From Lachnospiraceae bacterium (GTDB lineage: Bacteria; Bacillota; Clostridia; Lachnospirales; Lachnospiraceae), in NCBI GenBank assembly GCA_900770535.1, contig CAAHDV010000001.1:1-23923 (forward strand): DNA of 23,923 nucleotides, in the 5' to 3' direction. Position 1 is the stretch's first letter. Each line of letters begins with the position of its first letter. The notes below the pieces were generated by a model that had not been told where the DNA came from, did no database searches, and saw only the letters and a list, made by a program, of their open reading frames with translations. Below, one piece after another: positions 12,715-21,366 of this stretch. A program made the position numbers and the translations under genes.

Positions 12715-13770
12715 ATGGATACAAAACTGGTAAAAATAGAAGATACAAAACAGATTAAAGATGAGGAACTGGCAGAGGCAGCGCAGATTTTACGTGATGG
12801 CGGCCTGGTGGCGTTTCCGACGGAAACGGTGTACGGCCTTGGTGCCAACGCGTTGGATGAGGCTGCGGCAAAGAAGATTTACGCAGCGAAAGGCCGCCCG
12901 TCCGACAATCCGCTGATCGCGCACATCTCCTGTCTGGAGGAGTTAAAGCCGCTGGTGGCATATATTCCGGAAGCTGGAAGAAAACTGGCGGAAGCATACT
13001 GGCCGGGCCCGCTCACCATGGTATTTCCAAAGAGTGATATTGTGCCTTATGGAACGACTGGTGGTCTGGATACGGTGGCAGTCCGTATGCCAAGCGACCC
13101 GGTGGCAAACCGGCTCATCAAGCTGGCGGGAGTTCCGGTGGCAGCGCCGAGCGCCAACACCTCCGGCAGACCGAGTCCGACCACGGCCCAGCATGTATGG
13201 CAGGATATGGAAGGCAAAATTGAGATGATCCTGGACGGCGGTCCGGTGGGGATCGGTGTGGAGTCCACCATTGTGGATGTCTCCGGCGATGTTCCGACTC
13301 TGCTCCGTCCGGGTGCCATTACCATGGAGATGCTGCGGGAGACCGTTGGCAGAGTGGAGATTGATCCGGCGATTCAGGCACCACCGAGCGCAGACCTGCG
13401 GCCAAAGGCACCGGGCATGAAATACCGCCATTATGCGCCCCATGCGGACCTGCAGCTGGTAGAGGGCGAGACAGATAAGGTGGTGGAAACCATCAATGCG
13501 CTGGTGAAAGAAAAACTGGCAGAGGGCAAAAAGGTTGGCGTGATCTGTACCGATGAAACAAAAGACCGTTTCCCGCAGGGAGAAGTCCGCAGCGTGGGAC
13601 TTCGGGCAAAGGAGGAAACCATTGCCCATAACCTGTTTGCTGTGTTGAGAGAGTTTGACGATCTGGATGTGGACTGCATTTATTCAGAAAGCTTTTCCAA
13701 AGATCACCTGGGACAGGCTATCATGAACCGGCTGACGAAAGCGGCAGGTTATCATGTGCTGAAGGTGTGA
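12715..13770 (+). CDS. sua5: L-threonylcarbamoyladenylate synthase (Sua5/YwlC type)
   Basis: A 351-residue two-domain enzyme that makes threonylcarbamoyl-AMP from threonine, bicarbonate and ATP for the universal tRNA modification t6A at position 37. The YrdC domain (about residues 15-210) shows GGLVAFPTETVYGLGANA, KGRPSDNPLIAH, WPGPLTMVF, VPVAAPSANTSGRPSPT and VESTIVDV. The C-terminal Sua5 domain (about 235-350) follows the KAPGMKYRHYAP linker. This is the full-length Sua5 form rather than the short TsaC form. AGAAGG lies seven bases before the ATG. The following dCMP deaminase gene is 55 bases downstream, probably in the same operon. Confidence 0.95.
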   Translation: MDTKLVKIEDTKQIKDEELAEAAQILRDGGLVAFPTETVYGLGANALDEAAAKKIYAAKGRPSDNPLIAHISCLEELKPLVAYIPEAGRKLAEAYWPGPLTMVFPKSDIVPYGTTGGLDTVAVRMPSDPVANRLIKLAGVPVAAPSANTSGRPSPTTAQHVWQDMEGKIEMILDGGPVGIGVESTIVDVSGDVPTLLRPGAITMEMLRETVGRVEIDPAIQAPPSADLRPKAPGMKYRHYAPHADLQLVEGETDKVVETINALVKEKLAEGKKVGVICTDETKDRFPQGEVRSVGLRAKEETIAHNLFAVLREFDDLDVDCIYSESFSKDHLGQAIMNRLTKAAGYHVLKV

Positions 13771-13825
13771 AACGGCAGGGATAGAAGCAAACGGCAAAAG
13801 AAAAAGAGATGGGAGGAAGCGTGCT

Positions 13826-14326
13826 ATGAGCAATTCCAAGAAACGTACAGATTATATTTCCTGGGACGAATATTTTATGGGTGTGGCGGACTTATCCGGC
13901 CGCCGTTCCAAGGATCCGAACACCCAGGTGGGTGCCTGTATTGTCAGCGAGGACAACAAGATCATGTCTATGGGATACAATGGATTTCCGAAGGGCTGTT
14001 CCGATGACGAATTTCCCTGGGGACGTGAGCAGGAGGCGGATGATCCGTACAGCACAAAATATCTGTATGTGACCCACAGTGAGCTGAATGCCATCTTAAA
14101 TTACCGGGGCGGAAGCCTGGAGGGCAGTAAGATTTATGTAACCCTTTTTCCCTGCAATGAGTGCGCGAAAGCCATTATTCAGGCGGGAATTAAGACCATT
14201 ATTTATAAGGAAGATAAATATCCGGATTCTCCGTCCGTGCGGGCTTCCAAACGCATGCTGAACGCGGCAGGCGTGCGGTATTACCAGTACGACCAGACCG
14301 GAAGAAAGATTGAGATTGACGTATAA
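13826..14326 (+). CDS. dCMP deaminase family protein
   Basis: A 166-residue cytidine/deoxycytidylate deaminase-fold protein. The zinc site is intact: HSELNAI (His84, general acid Glu86) and PCNEC (Cys110, Cys113). The usual HAE is HSE here. The nucleotide-binding MGYNGFPKGC loop (residues 49-58) is typical of dCMP deaminases, which convert dCMP to dUMP for thymidylate synthesis; the Bacillus homologue is ComEB. GGGAGG precedes the ATG at a fair spacing. The gene is three bases upstream of the radical SAM gene, so the two are likely cotranscribed. Confidence 0.9.
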   Translation: MSNSKKRTDYISWDEYFMGVADLSGRRSKDPNTQVGACIVSEDNKIMSMGYNGFPKGCSDDEFPWGREQEADDPYSTKYLYVTHSELNAILNYRGGSLEGSKIYVTLFPCNECAKAIIQAGIKTIIYKEDKYPDSPSVRASKRMLNAAGVRYYQYDQTGRKIEIDV

Positions 14327-14329
14327 GAT

Positions 14330-16273
14330 ATGAAGTTTTTACTCACGGCGATCAATGCCAAATACATTCACTCCAACCCGGGAGTGTACAGTTTAAAAAT
14401 GTTTGCCGAGTCCCAGGGCGCGGCAGAACCGGTGCAGGGAGACCAGAATCTGCGGGAGGATGGTCTCCCTTGTGCGCTCTTTGCAGAGAGGGAATATGCG
14501 GACAGCGGTGCTGCAGAGATTTCGATAACCGGGCAGCAGGATGAACCGGGCTGTAGCATGCAGGTGGAAATTGCAGAGTACACCATCAACAACCAGATGG
14601 AACTGATTCTGGAGGATATTTACCGGAGAAAGCCGGACATGGTGGGAATTTCCTGCTATATCTGGAATATTGCCTATGCGCTGGATCTGGTGCGGGACAT
14701 TCACAAGGTGCTGCCGGAGGCCGATATCTGGCTGGGCGGCCCGGAGGTTTCCTATGACGCGCCGGAGCTTCTTTCAAGGGAGACGGAGGTGTTCGGCGTC
14801 ATGAAGGGCGAAGGCGAGGAGATGTTCGCTGCCCTTCTGGAATGTTACCGGACGCTGGGATGCACGGTGCGGAGCCTAAAACAGATGCAGAGCCTGGGGT
14901 GGAACGAGCAGAAGAACGTGGGAACTGAGACCGTGGCAGATTCCGGCCGGATACCGGAATTGCAGGACTGGCCAGAGGCTGCATGGGTATCAGCCTTCTG
15001 GCATCGCATGTCCCAGGTTGCAGGCCTGACCTACCACGGTGCGGACGGAACCATCTGTGACCAGCCCATCCGTCCGGTCATGGACATGAGCCGGATTCCG
15101 TTTCTGTATCCGAGCTTAAAAGGGTTTGAGAACCGCATCGTTTACTACGAGAGTAGCCGCGGCTGTCCGTTTTCCTGCAGTTACTGCCTGTCCTCCATTG
15201 ACAAGTCCGTCCGGTTCCGGGATCTGAAGCTGGTGCTGCCGGAGCTGGATTTCTTTCTGGAAAAACGAGTACCTCAGGTGAAGTTCGTAGACCGGACCTT
15301 TAATGCGAAAAAGAGTCATGCCATGGCAATCTGGAAGCATATTCTGGAGCATGACAATGGGGTGACCAACTTCCATTTTGAGATTACGGCAGATCTGCTG
15401 GATGAAGAAGAGCTGGAGCTGATCAGCCGCATGCGGCCGGGACTGATCCAGCTGGAGATTGGCGTGCAGAGCACCAACCCGGATACAATTCGGGCAATCC
15501 GGCGGAAAATGGATCTGAAACGGCTTCGTTATGTGGTAGAGCGGATCAATGCCGGAAAGAATGTACATCAGCATCTGGATCTGATCGCGGGGCTTCCGTT
15601 TGAAGATTACGAGTCCTTTGAACGGTCCTTCAATGAGGTCTATTCCATGGAGCCGGAGCAGTTTCAGCTCGGATTCCTGAAAGTATTAAAGGGTTCCTAC
15701 ATGTATGAGAAGGTGCAGGAGTATGATTTACAGTACCGGGGAAAGGCACCGTATGAGGTCCTATCGACAAAGTGGTTGCCGTACAGCGATGTGCTCCGCT
15801 TAAAAGGTGTGGAGGATATGGTGGAGGTCTACTACAACAGCCGCCAGTTCCTGCGGACCTTAAAGCTGTTTGAACAGGAATTTGACGGTGCGTTTGCCAT
15901 GTATGAGTATATGGCGCGGTATTACGATGAGCGGAACCTGACGGGACTGAACCATAGCCGGCTGGCCCGCTATGAAATTTTCCATGACCTGATCAGCCAG
16001 AAAGTGGAGTCCGAACGGATGGGACAGTTCGAGGATGCTCTGATGTGTGATCTGTATCTGCGGGAAAACGCAAAGAGCCGCCCGTCCTTTGCTTTGCCGC
16101 AGGCCCCTTATAAAGAAGAAATCCGTGGACTGGTTCCGGAACTGCGGACCCTGGGAACCCAGGTACATGCAGAGGTGCTGCGGTCTGGAGAGATTCTGCT
16201 GTTTGATTACCGGGAGAAAGACCGGCTGAACCATAACGCGAACGTGACAGTGCTGGGGAGGACGGAAGTATGA
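14330..16273 (+). CDS. B12-binding domain radical SAM protein (DUF4080 type)
   Basis: A 647-residue protein. The N-terminal cobalamin-binding-like domain starts LLTAINAKYIHSNPGVYSLK and continues with PDMVGISCYIWNIAYALDLV and ADIWLGGPEVSYDAPELL. The radical SAM barrel has the cluster motif C-x3-C-x2-C in SSRGCPFSCSYCLSS (Cys279, 283, 286), then the EITADLLDEEELELI and IGVQSTNPDTIRAI strands. The C-terminal third (about residues 490-620) fits DUF4080. The reaction is unknown; related proteins are methyltransferase-like or act on RNA or small molecules. Two polar stretches, about residues 29-78 and 173-222, look like insertions. The start is only three bases after the deaminase stop with no strong ribosome site, suggesting coupled translation. 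Its stop overlaps the next start (ATGA). Confidence 0.88.
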   Translation: MKFLLTAINAKYIHSNPGVYSLKMFAESQGAAEPVQGDQNLREDGLPCALFAEREYADSGAAEISITGQQDEPGCSMQVEIAEYTINNQMELILEDIYRRKPDMVGISCYIWNIAYALDLVRDIHKVLPEADIWLGGPEVSYDAPELLSRETEVFGVMKGEGEEMFAALLECYRTLGCTVRSLKQMQSLGWNEQKNVGTETVADSGRIPELQDWPEAAWVSAFWHRMSQVAGLTYHGADGTICDQPIRPVMDMSRIPFLYPSLKGFENRIVYYESSRGCPFSCSYCLSSIDKSVRFRDLKLVLPELDFFLEKRVPQVKFVDRTFNAKKSHAMAIWKHILEHDNGVTNFHFEITADLLDEEELELISRMRPGLIQLEIGVQSTNPDTIRAIRRKMDLKRLRYVVERINAGKNVHQHLDLIAGLPFEDYESFERSFNEVYSMEPEQFQLGFLKVLKGSYMYEKVQEYDLQYRGKAPYEVLSTKWLPYSDVLRLKGVEDMVEVYYNSRQFLRTLKLFEQEFDGAFAMYEYMARYYDERNLTGLNHSRLARYEIFHDLISQKVESERMGQFEDALMCDLYLRENAKSRPSFALPQAPYKEEIRGLVPELRTLGTQVHAEVLRSGEILLFDYREKDRLNHNANVTVLGRTEV

Positions 16274-17067
16274 TGAATGAGCAGAATACAGCAACAGAAG
16301 AACATGGGCCTGCCCGGAAAATCGCAGTGCAGGAAGCTGCAAAGCAGGATGTGCAGATCTCAAACAGCTATATTGCATTGGATTTAGAAACCACCGGCCT
16401 GAATCCCAAACAGGACAAGATCATCGAAATCGGCGCAGTGCGCGTGGAAAACGGACAGGAAACCGGCCGCTTCCACACCATGCTGAATCCGCACCGGGAG
16501 CTGGAGGAGCGGATTACGGAGCTGACCGGCATCAGCGGGGATATGTTGAAAGACGCGCCGGATATTGTGGATATCCTTGAGGAATTTCTTGCTTTCTGTG
16601 GAGAACTTCCGCTGCTCGGACATCACGTTATTTTCGATTACAGCTTTGTCAAACGGGCTGCCGTGAATCAGGGGATGTCGTTTGAAAAAACTGGCATTGA
16701 CACCCTGACAATCTGCCGCCGTTTTATGCCGGCGGAGGAGAGCAAGTGCCTTGGCGCGGCCTGTGCCTTTTACGGACTTCAGCAGGAGAGTGCCCACCGG
16801 GCGCTGGGCGATGCGCTTGACGCCCACCGGCTCTATCAGAAGCTGGTGGAAAAACACGGGGCAGAAGCTCCGGAGGTCTTCGCCGCGAAGCCGCTGATCT
16901 ACAAGGTAAAACGGGAACAGCCGGCTTCCAAAAAGCAAAAAGAGGACTTGCGGTATTTACTAAAATATCATAAAATAGATTTACCTGTGCAGATTGACTA
17001 TCTGAGCAGGAATGAGATCTCCCGTATCACCGATAAGATCATATCCCAGTACGGAAGAATCCGGTAA
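16270..17067 (+). CDS. DEDDh 3'-5' exonuclease (DnaQ/PolC-epsilon type)
   Basis: A 265-residue protein. After a 30-residue polar N-terminus comes an exonuclease fold with all catalytic residues: ALDLETTGL (Asp38, Glu40), HVIFDYSFV (Asp123) and AHRALGDALDA (His176, Asp181). TELTGISGDML is the usual substrate-strand loop. The C-terminal 60 residues, rich in Lys, may bind nucleic acid. Such free-standing proteins proofread or trim DNA or RNA ends; the specific role is not known. The ATG overlaps the upstream TGA, so it is translationally coupled to the radical SAM gene, and a terminator follows 24 bases after the stop. Confidence 0.9.
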   Translation: MMNEQNTATEEHGPARKIAVQEAAKQDVQISNSYIALDLETTGLNPKQDKIIEIGAVRVENGQETGRFHTMLNPHRELEERITELTGISGDMLKDAPDIVDILEEFLAFCGELPLLGHHVIFDYSFVKRAAVNQGMSFEKTGIDTLTICRRFMPAEESKCLGAACAFYGLQQESAHRALGDALDAHRLYQKLVEKHGAEAPEVFAAKPLIYKVKREQPASKKQKEDLRYLLKYHKIDLPVQIDYLSRNEISRITDKIISQYGRIR

Positions 17068-17091
17068 TCCAGTACAGTAAAAACATGGATC

Positions 17092-17124
17092 TGCCCGCAG
17101 GAATAAACGGCGGGCAATCTTTTT
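17092..17124 (+). terminator. Terminator of the exonuclease operon
   Basis: TGCCCGC (17092-17098) pairs with GCGGGCA (17110-17116) around an 11-base loop, followed by ATCTTTTT. Confidence 0.85.
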
Positions 17125-17151
17125 AGAATTTAAGAAGAGGTGAATTTTATT

Positions 17152-17259
17152 ATGATGAACATGCATAACAATAAAAAAGCCCGCATTATCATGGGCGTTG
17201 TGATCGTAATCCTGATCGTGGCTATGGTAGCTCCGATGGCATTATCTGTCATGATGTAA
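17152..17259 (+). CDS. Small single-pass membrane protein, 35 residues
   Basis: A 35-codon open frame: a basic, Asn-rich N-terminus (MMNMHNNKKAR) followed by one long hydrophobic helix (IIMGVVIVILIVAMVAPMAL). AAGAGGTG precedes the ATG at about nine bases, a good ribosome site. It lies between a terminator and the VanW gene on the same strand. Charge distribution predicts the N-terminus inside the cell. I cannot assign a family with certainty; comparable short membrane peptides are common in Lachnospiraceae. Below usual ORF cut-offs. Confidence 0.75.
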   Translation: MMNMHNNKKARIIMGVVIVILIVAMVAPMALSVMM

Positions 17260-17329
17260 AACGTCCTGGAACACAGGCAAAAGCGCGCGGACACAGCGTT
17301 GCAGCAGAATGCAGACAAGGGAGACAATG

Positions 17330-18889
17330 ATGAAAAAGTGGAGTGCGCTGGGAGGCCTAGCCTTTGCAGCAATACTTGGAAGTGTGTTTGCATTTCCGGC
17401 TTACGCGAAAGAAAAAACCTTTCCGGAGGGCATTTACGCAGGTGATTTTGCGCTGGGCGGACTGACAAAGGAGCAGGCAGAGGAGAAATTTGCGTCCTAT
17501 GTTTCTGCTCTGGAGGAACGCAGCATAACGCTTGATGTAGTGGGAAACAAAGTAGAGACTACAGCCAAAGATCTTGGCTATGCGTGCGCAAACACGGACG
17601 CGCTGCAGGAGGCGGAGGAGTATGCCGCAGGCGGCTGCCTGATCCGCCAGTACATGGAACGCAAGGATCTGGAAAAAGAACCGGTGCACATTTCTCTGGA
17701 AGCCGGAGTCGATGAAACGGTGGTTCAGGCCTTTGTGGAAGAACAGTGTTCCGGCCTGCCGGGCGAGCCGCAGGATGCGGCCATCACCCGTGTAAACGGA
17801 AAGTTTGAGATTACACCGGAGCAGAGTGGTATGGCGGTAGATGTAAAGGCCACCATAGACGCGTTAAACAAGGCGCTGGAAAAGGAAAACGGTGCAGCAG
17901 TTTCTGTGGATGCGGTCGTAAGTGAGCAGCAGCCGAAGATCAAAAAAGCAGATCTGGAGTCTATTTCCGATGTGTTGGGTACCTGTACCACGGCCTATGC
18001 CAGCAGCGGGGCATCCCGTTCCGGCAATATCGCGAATGGCGTATCCAAGATCAATGGCCATGTGCTGATGCCGGGGGAGACGTTATCCGGTTATGAGTGC
18101 ATGCATCCGTTTACCATTGAGAATGGTTACTTTACGGCAGCGGCTTACGAGAACGGGCAGGTCGTAGACAGTGTGGGCGGCGGCGTGTGCCAGATTGCCA
18201 CAACGCTGTACGATGCGTCACTGGCGGCAGAGCTGGAGATTACCCAGCGGCAGAATCATTCCATGATCGTTACCTATGTAAAGCCATCCATGGATGCGGC
18301 CATTGCCGGTACTTATAAAGATATTAAGATTACCAATAATTACAGCACCCCGATTTACATTGAGGGAACTACGGCGGGCAAGACCCTGACCTTTACGATT
18401 TATGGCAAGGAGACCCGTCCGGCAAACCGGAAGGTGGAATACATTTCTGAGACCTTAAGCAAGACGGATCCGGGTGAGCCGCAGCGTAAGGTGGACAATT
18501 CCTTAAAGCCGGGCCAGACCAAACAGGTCCAGTCCGCGCATATCGGTTATAAGTCCAGACTCTGGAAAGTGGTAACAGTAGACGGCGTGGAGAAAGAGCG
18601 CACCATTCTGCATACGGATACTTACAATCCGTCCAAGGCGATTGTTCTGGTAGGTCCGGCAGCCCCGGCGCAGCCAGCTGCTCCGGCAGCGGGCCAGACT
18701 CCGGCACAGCCGTCGGAGATCGCACCGGAACAGGCAGCACCGGCCGAGACTGCCGCACCGCAGCCGTCCCAGAGCCAGGTAGTTGGTCCTGGCGTGGTGA
18801 GCCAGCCGTCAGAGAGTTCCTCTGGCGGTCCGGGATCCGCACCGGCAGAAGCACCAGCTCCGGTGACGGATGGTCCTGGGGAGCAGTAA
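17330..18889 (+). CDS. VanW family protein with G5 domain
   Basis: About 519 residues from ATG 17330, exported. A signal peptide ends PAYA before KEKTF (about residue 26). Next comes a peptidoglycan-binding/YoaR-like region with two similar segments (about 35-215). The VanW domain (about 225-355) has the hallmark GGGVCQIATTLYDASL and RQNHSMIVTYV. A G5 domain (about 365-435, YISETLSKTDPGEPQRKV to VDGVEKERTILHTDTYNPSK) follows. The last 80 residues are an Ala/Pro-rich tail. The domain set points to the cell wall; the chemical activity of VanW remains undefined. AAGGGAG ends six bases before the chosen ATG; an adjacent ATG at 17327 and one at 17309 are alternatives. Confidence 0.92.
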   Translation: MKKWSALGGLAFAAILGSVFAFPAYAKEKTFPEGIYAGDFALGGLTKEQAEEKFASYVSALEERSITLDVVGNKVETTAKDLGYACANTDALQEAEEYAAGGCLIRQYMERKDLEKEPVHISLEAGVDETVVQAFVEEQCSGLPGEPQDAAITRVNGKFEITPEQSGMAVDVKATIDALNKALEKENGAAVSVDAVVSEQQPKIKKADLESISDVLGTCTTAYASSGASRSGNIANGVSKINGHVLMPGETLSGYECMHPFTIENGYFTAAAYENGQVVDSVGGGVCQIATTLYDASLAAELEITQRQNHSMIVTYVKPSMDAAIAGTYKDIKITNNYSTPIYIEGTTAGKTLTFTIYGKETRPANRKVEYISETLSKTDPGEPQRKVDNSLKPGQTKQVQSAHIGYKSRLWKVVTVDGVEKERTILHTDTYNPSKAIVLVGPAAPAQPAAPAAGQTPAQPSEIAPEQAAPAETAAPQPSQSQVVGPGVVSQPSESSSGGPGSAPAEAPAPVTDGPGEQ

Positions 18890-18978
18890 AAGAGCGCAAG
18901 TTTTGAACAAGTGCGGCAGTAGAAGCGGTCAGATGTGCCTGCGGGCACAGGAATCCGCGGTGAAAGGTTTGAAATCAT

Positions 18979-19656
18979 ATGATGCGAAGGATTGAGCGCG
19001 AGAACACGGGCCTTCTGCATGCCGGACAGGATCTGGTGGTGGCGGGCTATGCGGGACTCGCGGGAACGGTGAAACTGGCGGAGGCAGAGAAAGAAAAACT
19101 GTCCCGCTGGTTTTCCAATGAATATATGGAAGAGATTGCAGGCTGCAGCCGGTATCTTTTGCGGGAAGCCGCGGGAGATGGGAGGCAGGCTGCGGTGCCT
19201 GGAACACAGACAGCATTACAGGACGCAGAGAATCCTGCAGAGGATGCGCCGCTTTGCGCGATAAGTCCGGAGTTCTGGCGTGCCTGCGGCGCCGCCGAGT
19301 GGGAACCGGCGGGCGAGGGTGGCATCTTAACTGCCATCTGGAACCTGACCGGCGCTTATGAGACCGGCGTGGAATTTTATCTGCGCCAGATTCCCATGTG
19401 TCAGGAGACGGTGGAGGTCTGTGAGCGGCTGGAGCTAAATCCATACCGCCTTTACAGCCAGGGCTGTGTGCTTTTAACCGCAGACAACGGCGGGCAGCTT
19501 GTCCGCACACTGGCAGAAAAAAATATTCCGGCCCAGGTCATCGGCCGGGTCAATAAAGGCATTGCACGGGAAATGATCGTGCAGGAGGGCCGGGGCTTTC
19601 TGGAGCGTCCGCAGCCCGATGAAATAACGAAAGTGATTCCTGATTTTTTCGCCTGA
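18979..19656 (+). CDS. HypE-like AIR synthase C-domain protein
   Basis: A 225-residue protein resembling only the C-terminal (AIRS_C) half of HypE/ThiL/PurM-type enzymes. The stretch VVAGYAGLAGTVKLAEAEKE is like the inter-domain start. GGILTAIWNLTGAYETGVEF, with IPMCQETVEVCERLELNPYRLYSQGC, makes up the core, and LLTADNGGQLVRTLAEKNIP plus AQVIGRVNKG the end. The N-terminal ATP-binding half with its metal-binding aspartates is absent, and the upstream 89 bases cannot encode it. A role in hydrogenase or other metal-cofactor maturation is suggested by family only. A GAAAGG site lies about 11 bases before the first ATG. Confidence 0.8.
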   Translation: MMRRIERENTGLLHAGQDLVVAGYAGLAGTVKLAEAEKEKLSRWFSNEYMEEIAGCSRYLLREAAGDGRQAAVPGTQTALQDAENPAEDAPLCAISPEFWRACGAAEWEPAGEGGILTAIWNLTGAYETGVEFYLRQIPMCQETVEVCERLELNPYRLYSQGCVLLTADNGGQLVRTLAEKNIPAQVIGRVNKGIAREMIVQEGRGFLERPQPDEITKVIPDFFA

Positions 19657-19706
19657 AAAAATCGGGATTCCACATATATACAACTATACAAGGAGGCAAT
19701 CAAAAC

Positions 19707-20189
19707 ATGAGAGAGAAAATTTTGGCGGTAATCGAAAAGAACAGCAGAATCGATATCCATGACCTGGCGATTCTTTTAGGGGAGAGCGAAGTCGCGGTCG
19801 CCAATGAGATTGCCGAGATGGAGAAAGAACACATTATCTGTGGTTATCACACCCTGATCAACTGGGACAATACCAGCGAGGAAAAAGTGGTTGCGCTGAT
19901 CGAGGTAAAAGTAACTCCCCAGCGCGGCATGGGCTTTGACAAGATCGCGGAGCGCATTTACCAGTACAGCGAGGTCAATGCCGTGTACTTAATGTCCGGC
20001 GCGTTCGATTTCACCGTATTTATCGAGGGCAAGACTATGCGCCAGGTAGCGCAGTTTGTTTCCGACAAGCTGGCTCCGCTGGATTCCGTTTTAAGCACTG
20101 CAACCCATTTTGTACTGAAAAAATATAAGGACCACGGAACCGTTCTCTGCGATGAGGTCCAGGATGAAAGGATGCTGATTACACCGTGA
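19707..20189 (+). CDS. Lrp/AsnC family transcriptional regulator
   Basis: A 160-residue protein. Residues 1-60 form the winged helix (EKILAVIEKNSRIDIHDLAILLGESEVAVANEI, given here as EKILAVIEKNSRIDIHDLAI and LLGESEVAVANEI). Residues about 65-150 form the RAM/ligand-binding alpha-beta domain (VALIEVKVTP, VNAVYLMSGAFDFTVFIEG). Such regulators form octamers that sense amino acids. AGGAGG precedes the ATG. Its stop overlaps the GTG start of the aminotransferase (GTGA), so the two are co-translated, and the regulator probably controls or responds to that enzyme's amino acid. This regulator-aminotransferase pair is common in Firmicutes. Confidence 0.93.
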   Translation: MREKILAVIEKNSRIDIHDLAILLGESEVAVANEIAEMEKEHIICGYHTLINWDNTSEEKVVALIEVKVTPQRGMGFDKIAERIYQYSEVNAVYLMSGAFDFTVFIEGKTMRQVAQFVSDKLAPLDSVLSTATHFVLKKYKDHGTVLCDEVQDERMLITP

Positions 20190-21361
20190 GAAACCCGTTA
20201 AATGAAAAGATCGTTTCCATCCCGCCGTCCGGGATCCGGAAGTTTTTTGATATTGTAAGTGAGATGAAGGATGCGATTTCCCTTGGTGTGGGCGAGCCGG
20301 ATTTTGATACGCCTTGGCATATCCGTGAGGAAGGCATCTATTCCCTGGAAAAGGGACGTACCTTTTACACTTCCAACGCAGGTTTAAAAGATCTGAAAAT
20401 CGAGATTCACAACTATCTGGAGCGCCGCTGCAACGTCTGCTATGACCCGGACCATGAGATTATGGTGACGGTAGGTGGCAGTGAGGCCATTGACGCGGCT
20501 ATGCGCGCCATGATCGAACCGGGGGATGAAGTGCTGATCCCGCAGCCGAGCTATGTTTCCTACACTCCGTGCTGTGTGTTGGCAGACGGTGTTCCGGTGT
20601 CGATTGAGCTGGAGGAGAAAGACCGCTTCCGCTTAACCCCGGAGAAATTACTGGAAAAGATTACCCCGAAGACCAAGATCCTGGTGCTGCCGTTCCCGAA
20701 CAACCCGACCGGTGCCATTATGGAGCGGGAAGACCTGGAAAAAATTGCGGAGATCGTTATCGAGAAAGACCTGTTTGTGATTTCCGATGAGATCTATTCG
20801 GAGCTGACCTACGCGAAAGAAGACCATGTGACCATCGCATCGCTGCCGGGCATGAAGGAGCGTACTGTTCTGATCAACGGTTTCTCCAAGGCCTTTGCCA
20901 TGACCGGATGGCGTCTGGGCTATGCCTGCGCGCCGGAGATTATCTTAAAACAGATGTTAAAGATTCATCAGTATGCCATCATGTGCGCACCGACCACCAG
21001 CCAGTACGCTGCAGTGGAGGCTTTGCGCAACGGGGATGAAGATGTGAAGCATATGCGCGAGTCCTATGACCAGCGACGCCGCTTCCTGCTGAATGCGTTC
21101 CAGGAGATGAATCTGGACTGCTTTGAACCCCAGGGCGCATTCTACATGTTCCCAAGCATCAAGCGGTTTGGCATGACCTCCGAGGAGTTTGCCACCCGCC
21201 TGCTGCGGGAAGAGAAGGTAGCCGTGGTACCGGGAACTGCCTTTGGTGACTGCGGAGAAGGATTCCTGCGTGTGTCCTATGCCTATTCCTTAAAGAGTCT
21301 GAAGGAGGCGTTAAGCCGCATCAAACGGTTTGTGGACCGCCTGGACGGAAAAACGGAGTAA
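20186..21361 (+). CDS. Pyridoxal-phosphate class I/II aminotransferase
   Basis: A 391-residue fold-type I aminotransferase of normal length. PLP-binding residues are visible: PNNPTG (Asn173), SDEIYSEL (Asp201, Tyr204) and the Schiff-base lysine Lys235 in NGFSKAFAMTGWRLGY; a substrate-carboxylate Arg lies in GFLRVSYA. The N-terminal SLGVGEPDFDTP is typical of aspartate/aromatic/branched-type enzymes (I-gamma group). The exact amino acid cannot be read from sequence. The GTG start is chosen because it overlaps the regulator's stop in a GTGA coupling, and the residues from it onward align with the family start. trmL follows five bases after the stop. Confidence 0.93.
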   Translation: MRNPLNEKIVSIPPSGIRKFFDIVSEMKDAISLGVGEPDFDTPWHIREEGIYSLEKGRTFYTSNAGLKDLKIEIHNYLERRCNVCYDPDHEIMVTVGGSEAIDAAMRAMIEPGDEVLIPQPSYVSYTPCCVLADGVPVSIELEEKDRFRLTPEKLLEKITPKTKILVLPFPNNPTGAIMEREDLEKIAEIVIEKDLFVISDEIYSELTYAKEDHVTIASLPGMKERTVLINGFSKAFAMTGWRLGYACAPEIILKQMLKIHQYAIMCAPTTSQYAAVEALRNGDEDVKHMRESYDQRRRFLLNAFQEMNLDCFEPQGAFYMFPSIKRFGMTSEEFATRLLREEKVAVVPGTAFGDCGEGFLRVSYAYSLKSLKEALSRIKRFVDRLDGKTE

Positions 21362-21366
21362 AGAAG

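Noticed and set aside
12943..13629. 228-codon minus-strand open frame
   Set aside because: It is antisense to the well-conserved Sua5-type enzyme and rich in His/Arg as expected for a shadow frame.
18393..18899. Minus-strand Pro/Arg-rich open frame
   Set aside because: It is antisense to the Ala/Pro-rich tail and G5 domain of the VanW protein; composition explains the lack of stops.
18940..18960. TGTGCC/GGCACA hairpin after the VanW gene as terminator
   Set aside because: Only six base pairs and no T-run follow; it is not convincing as a terminator.
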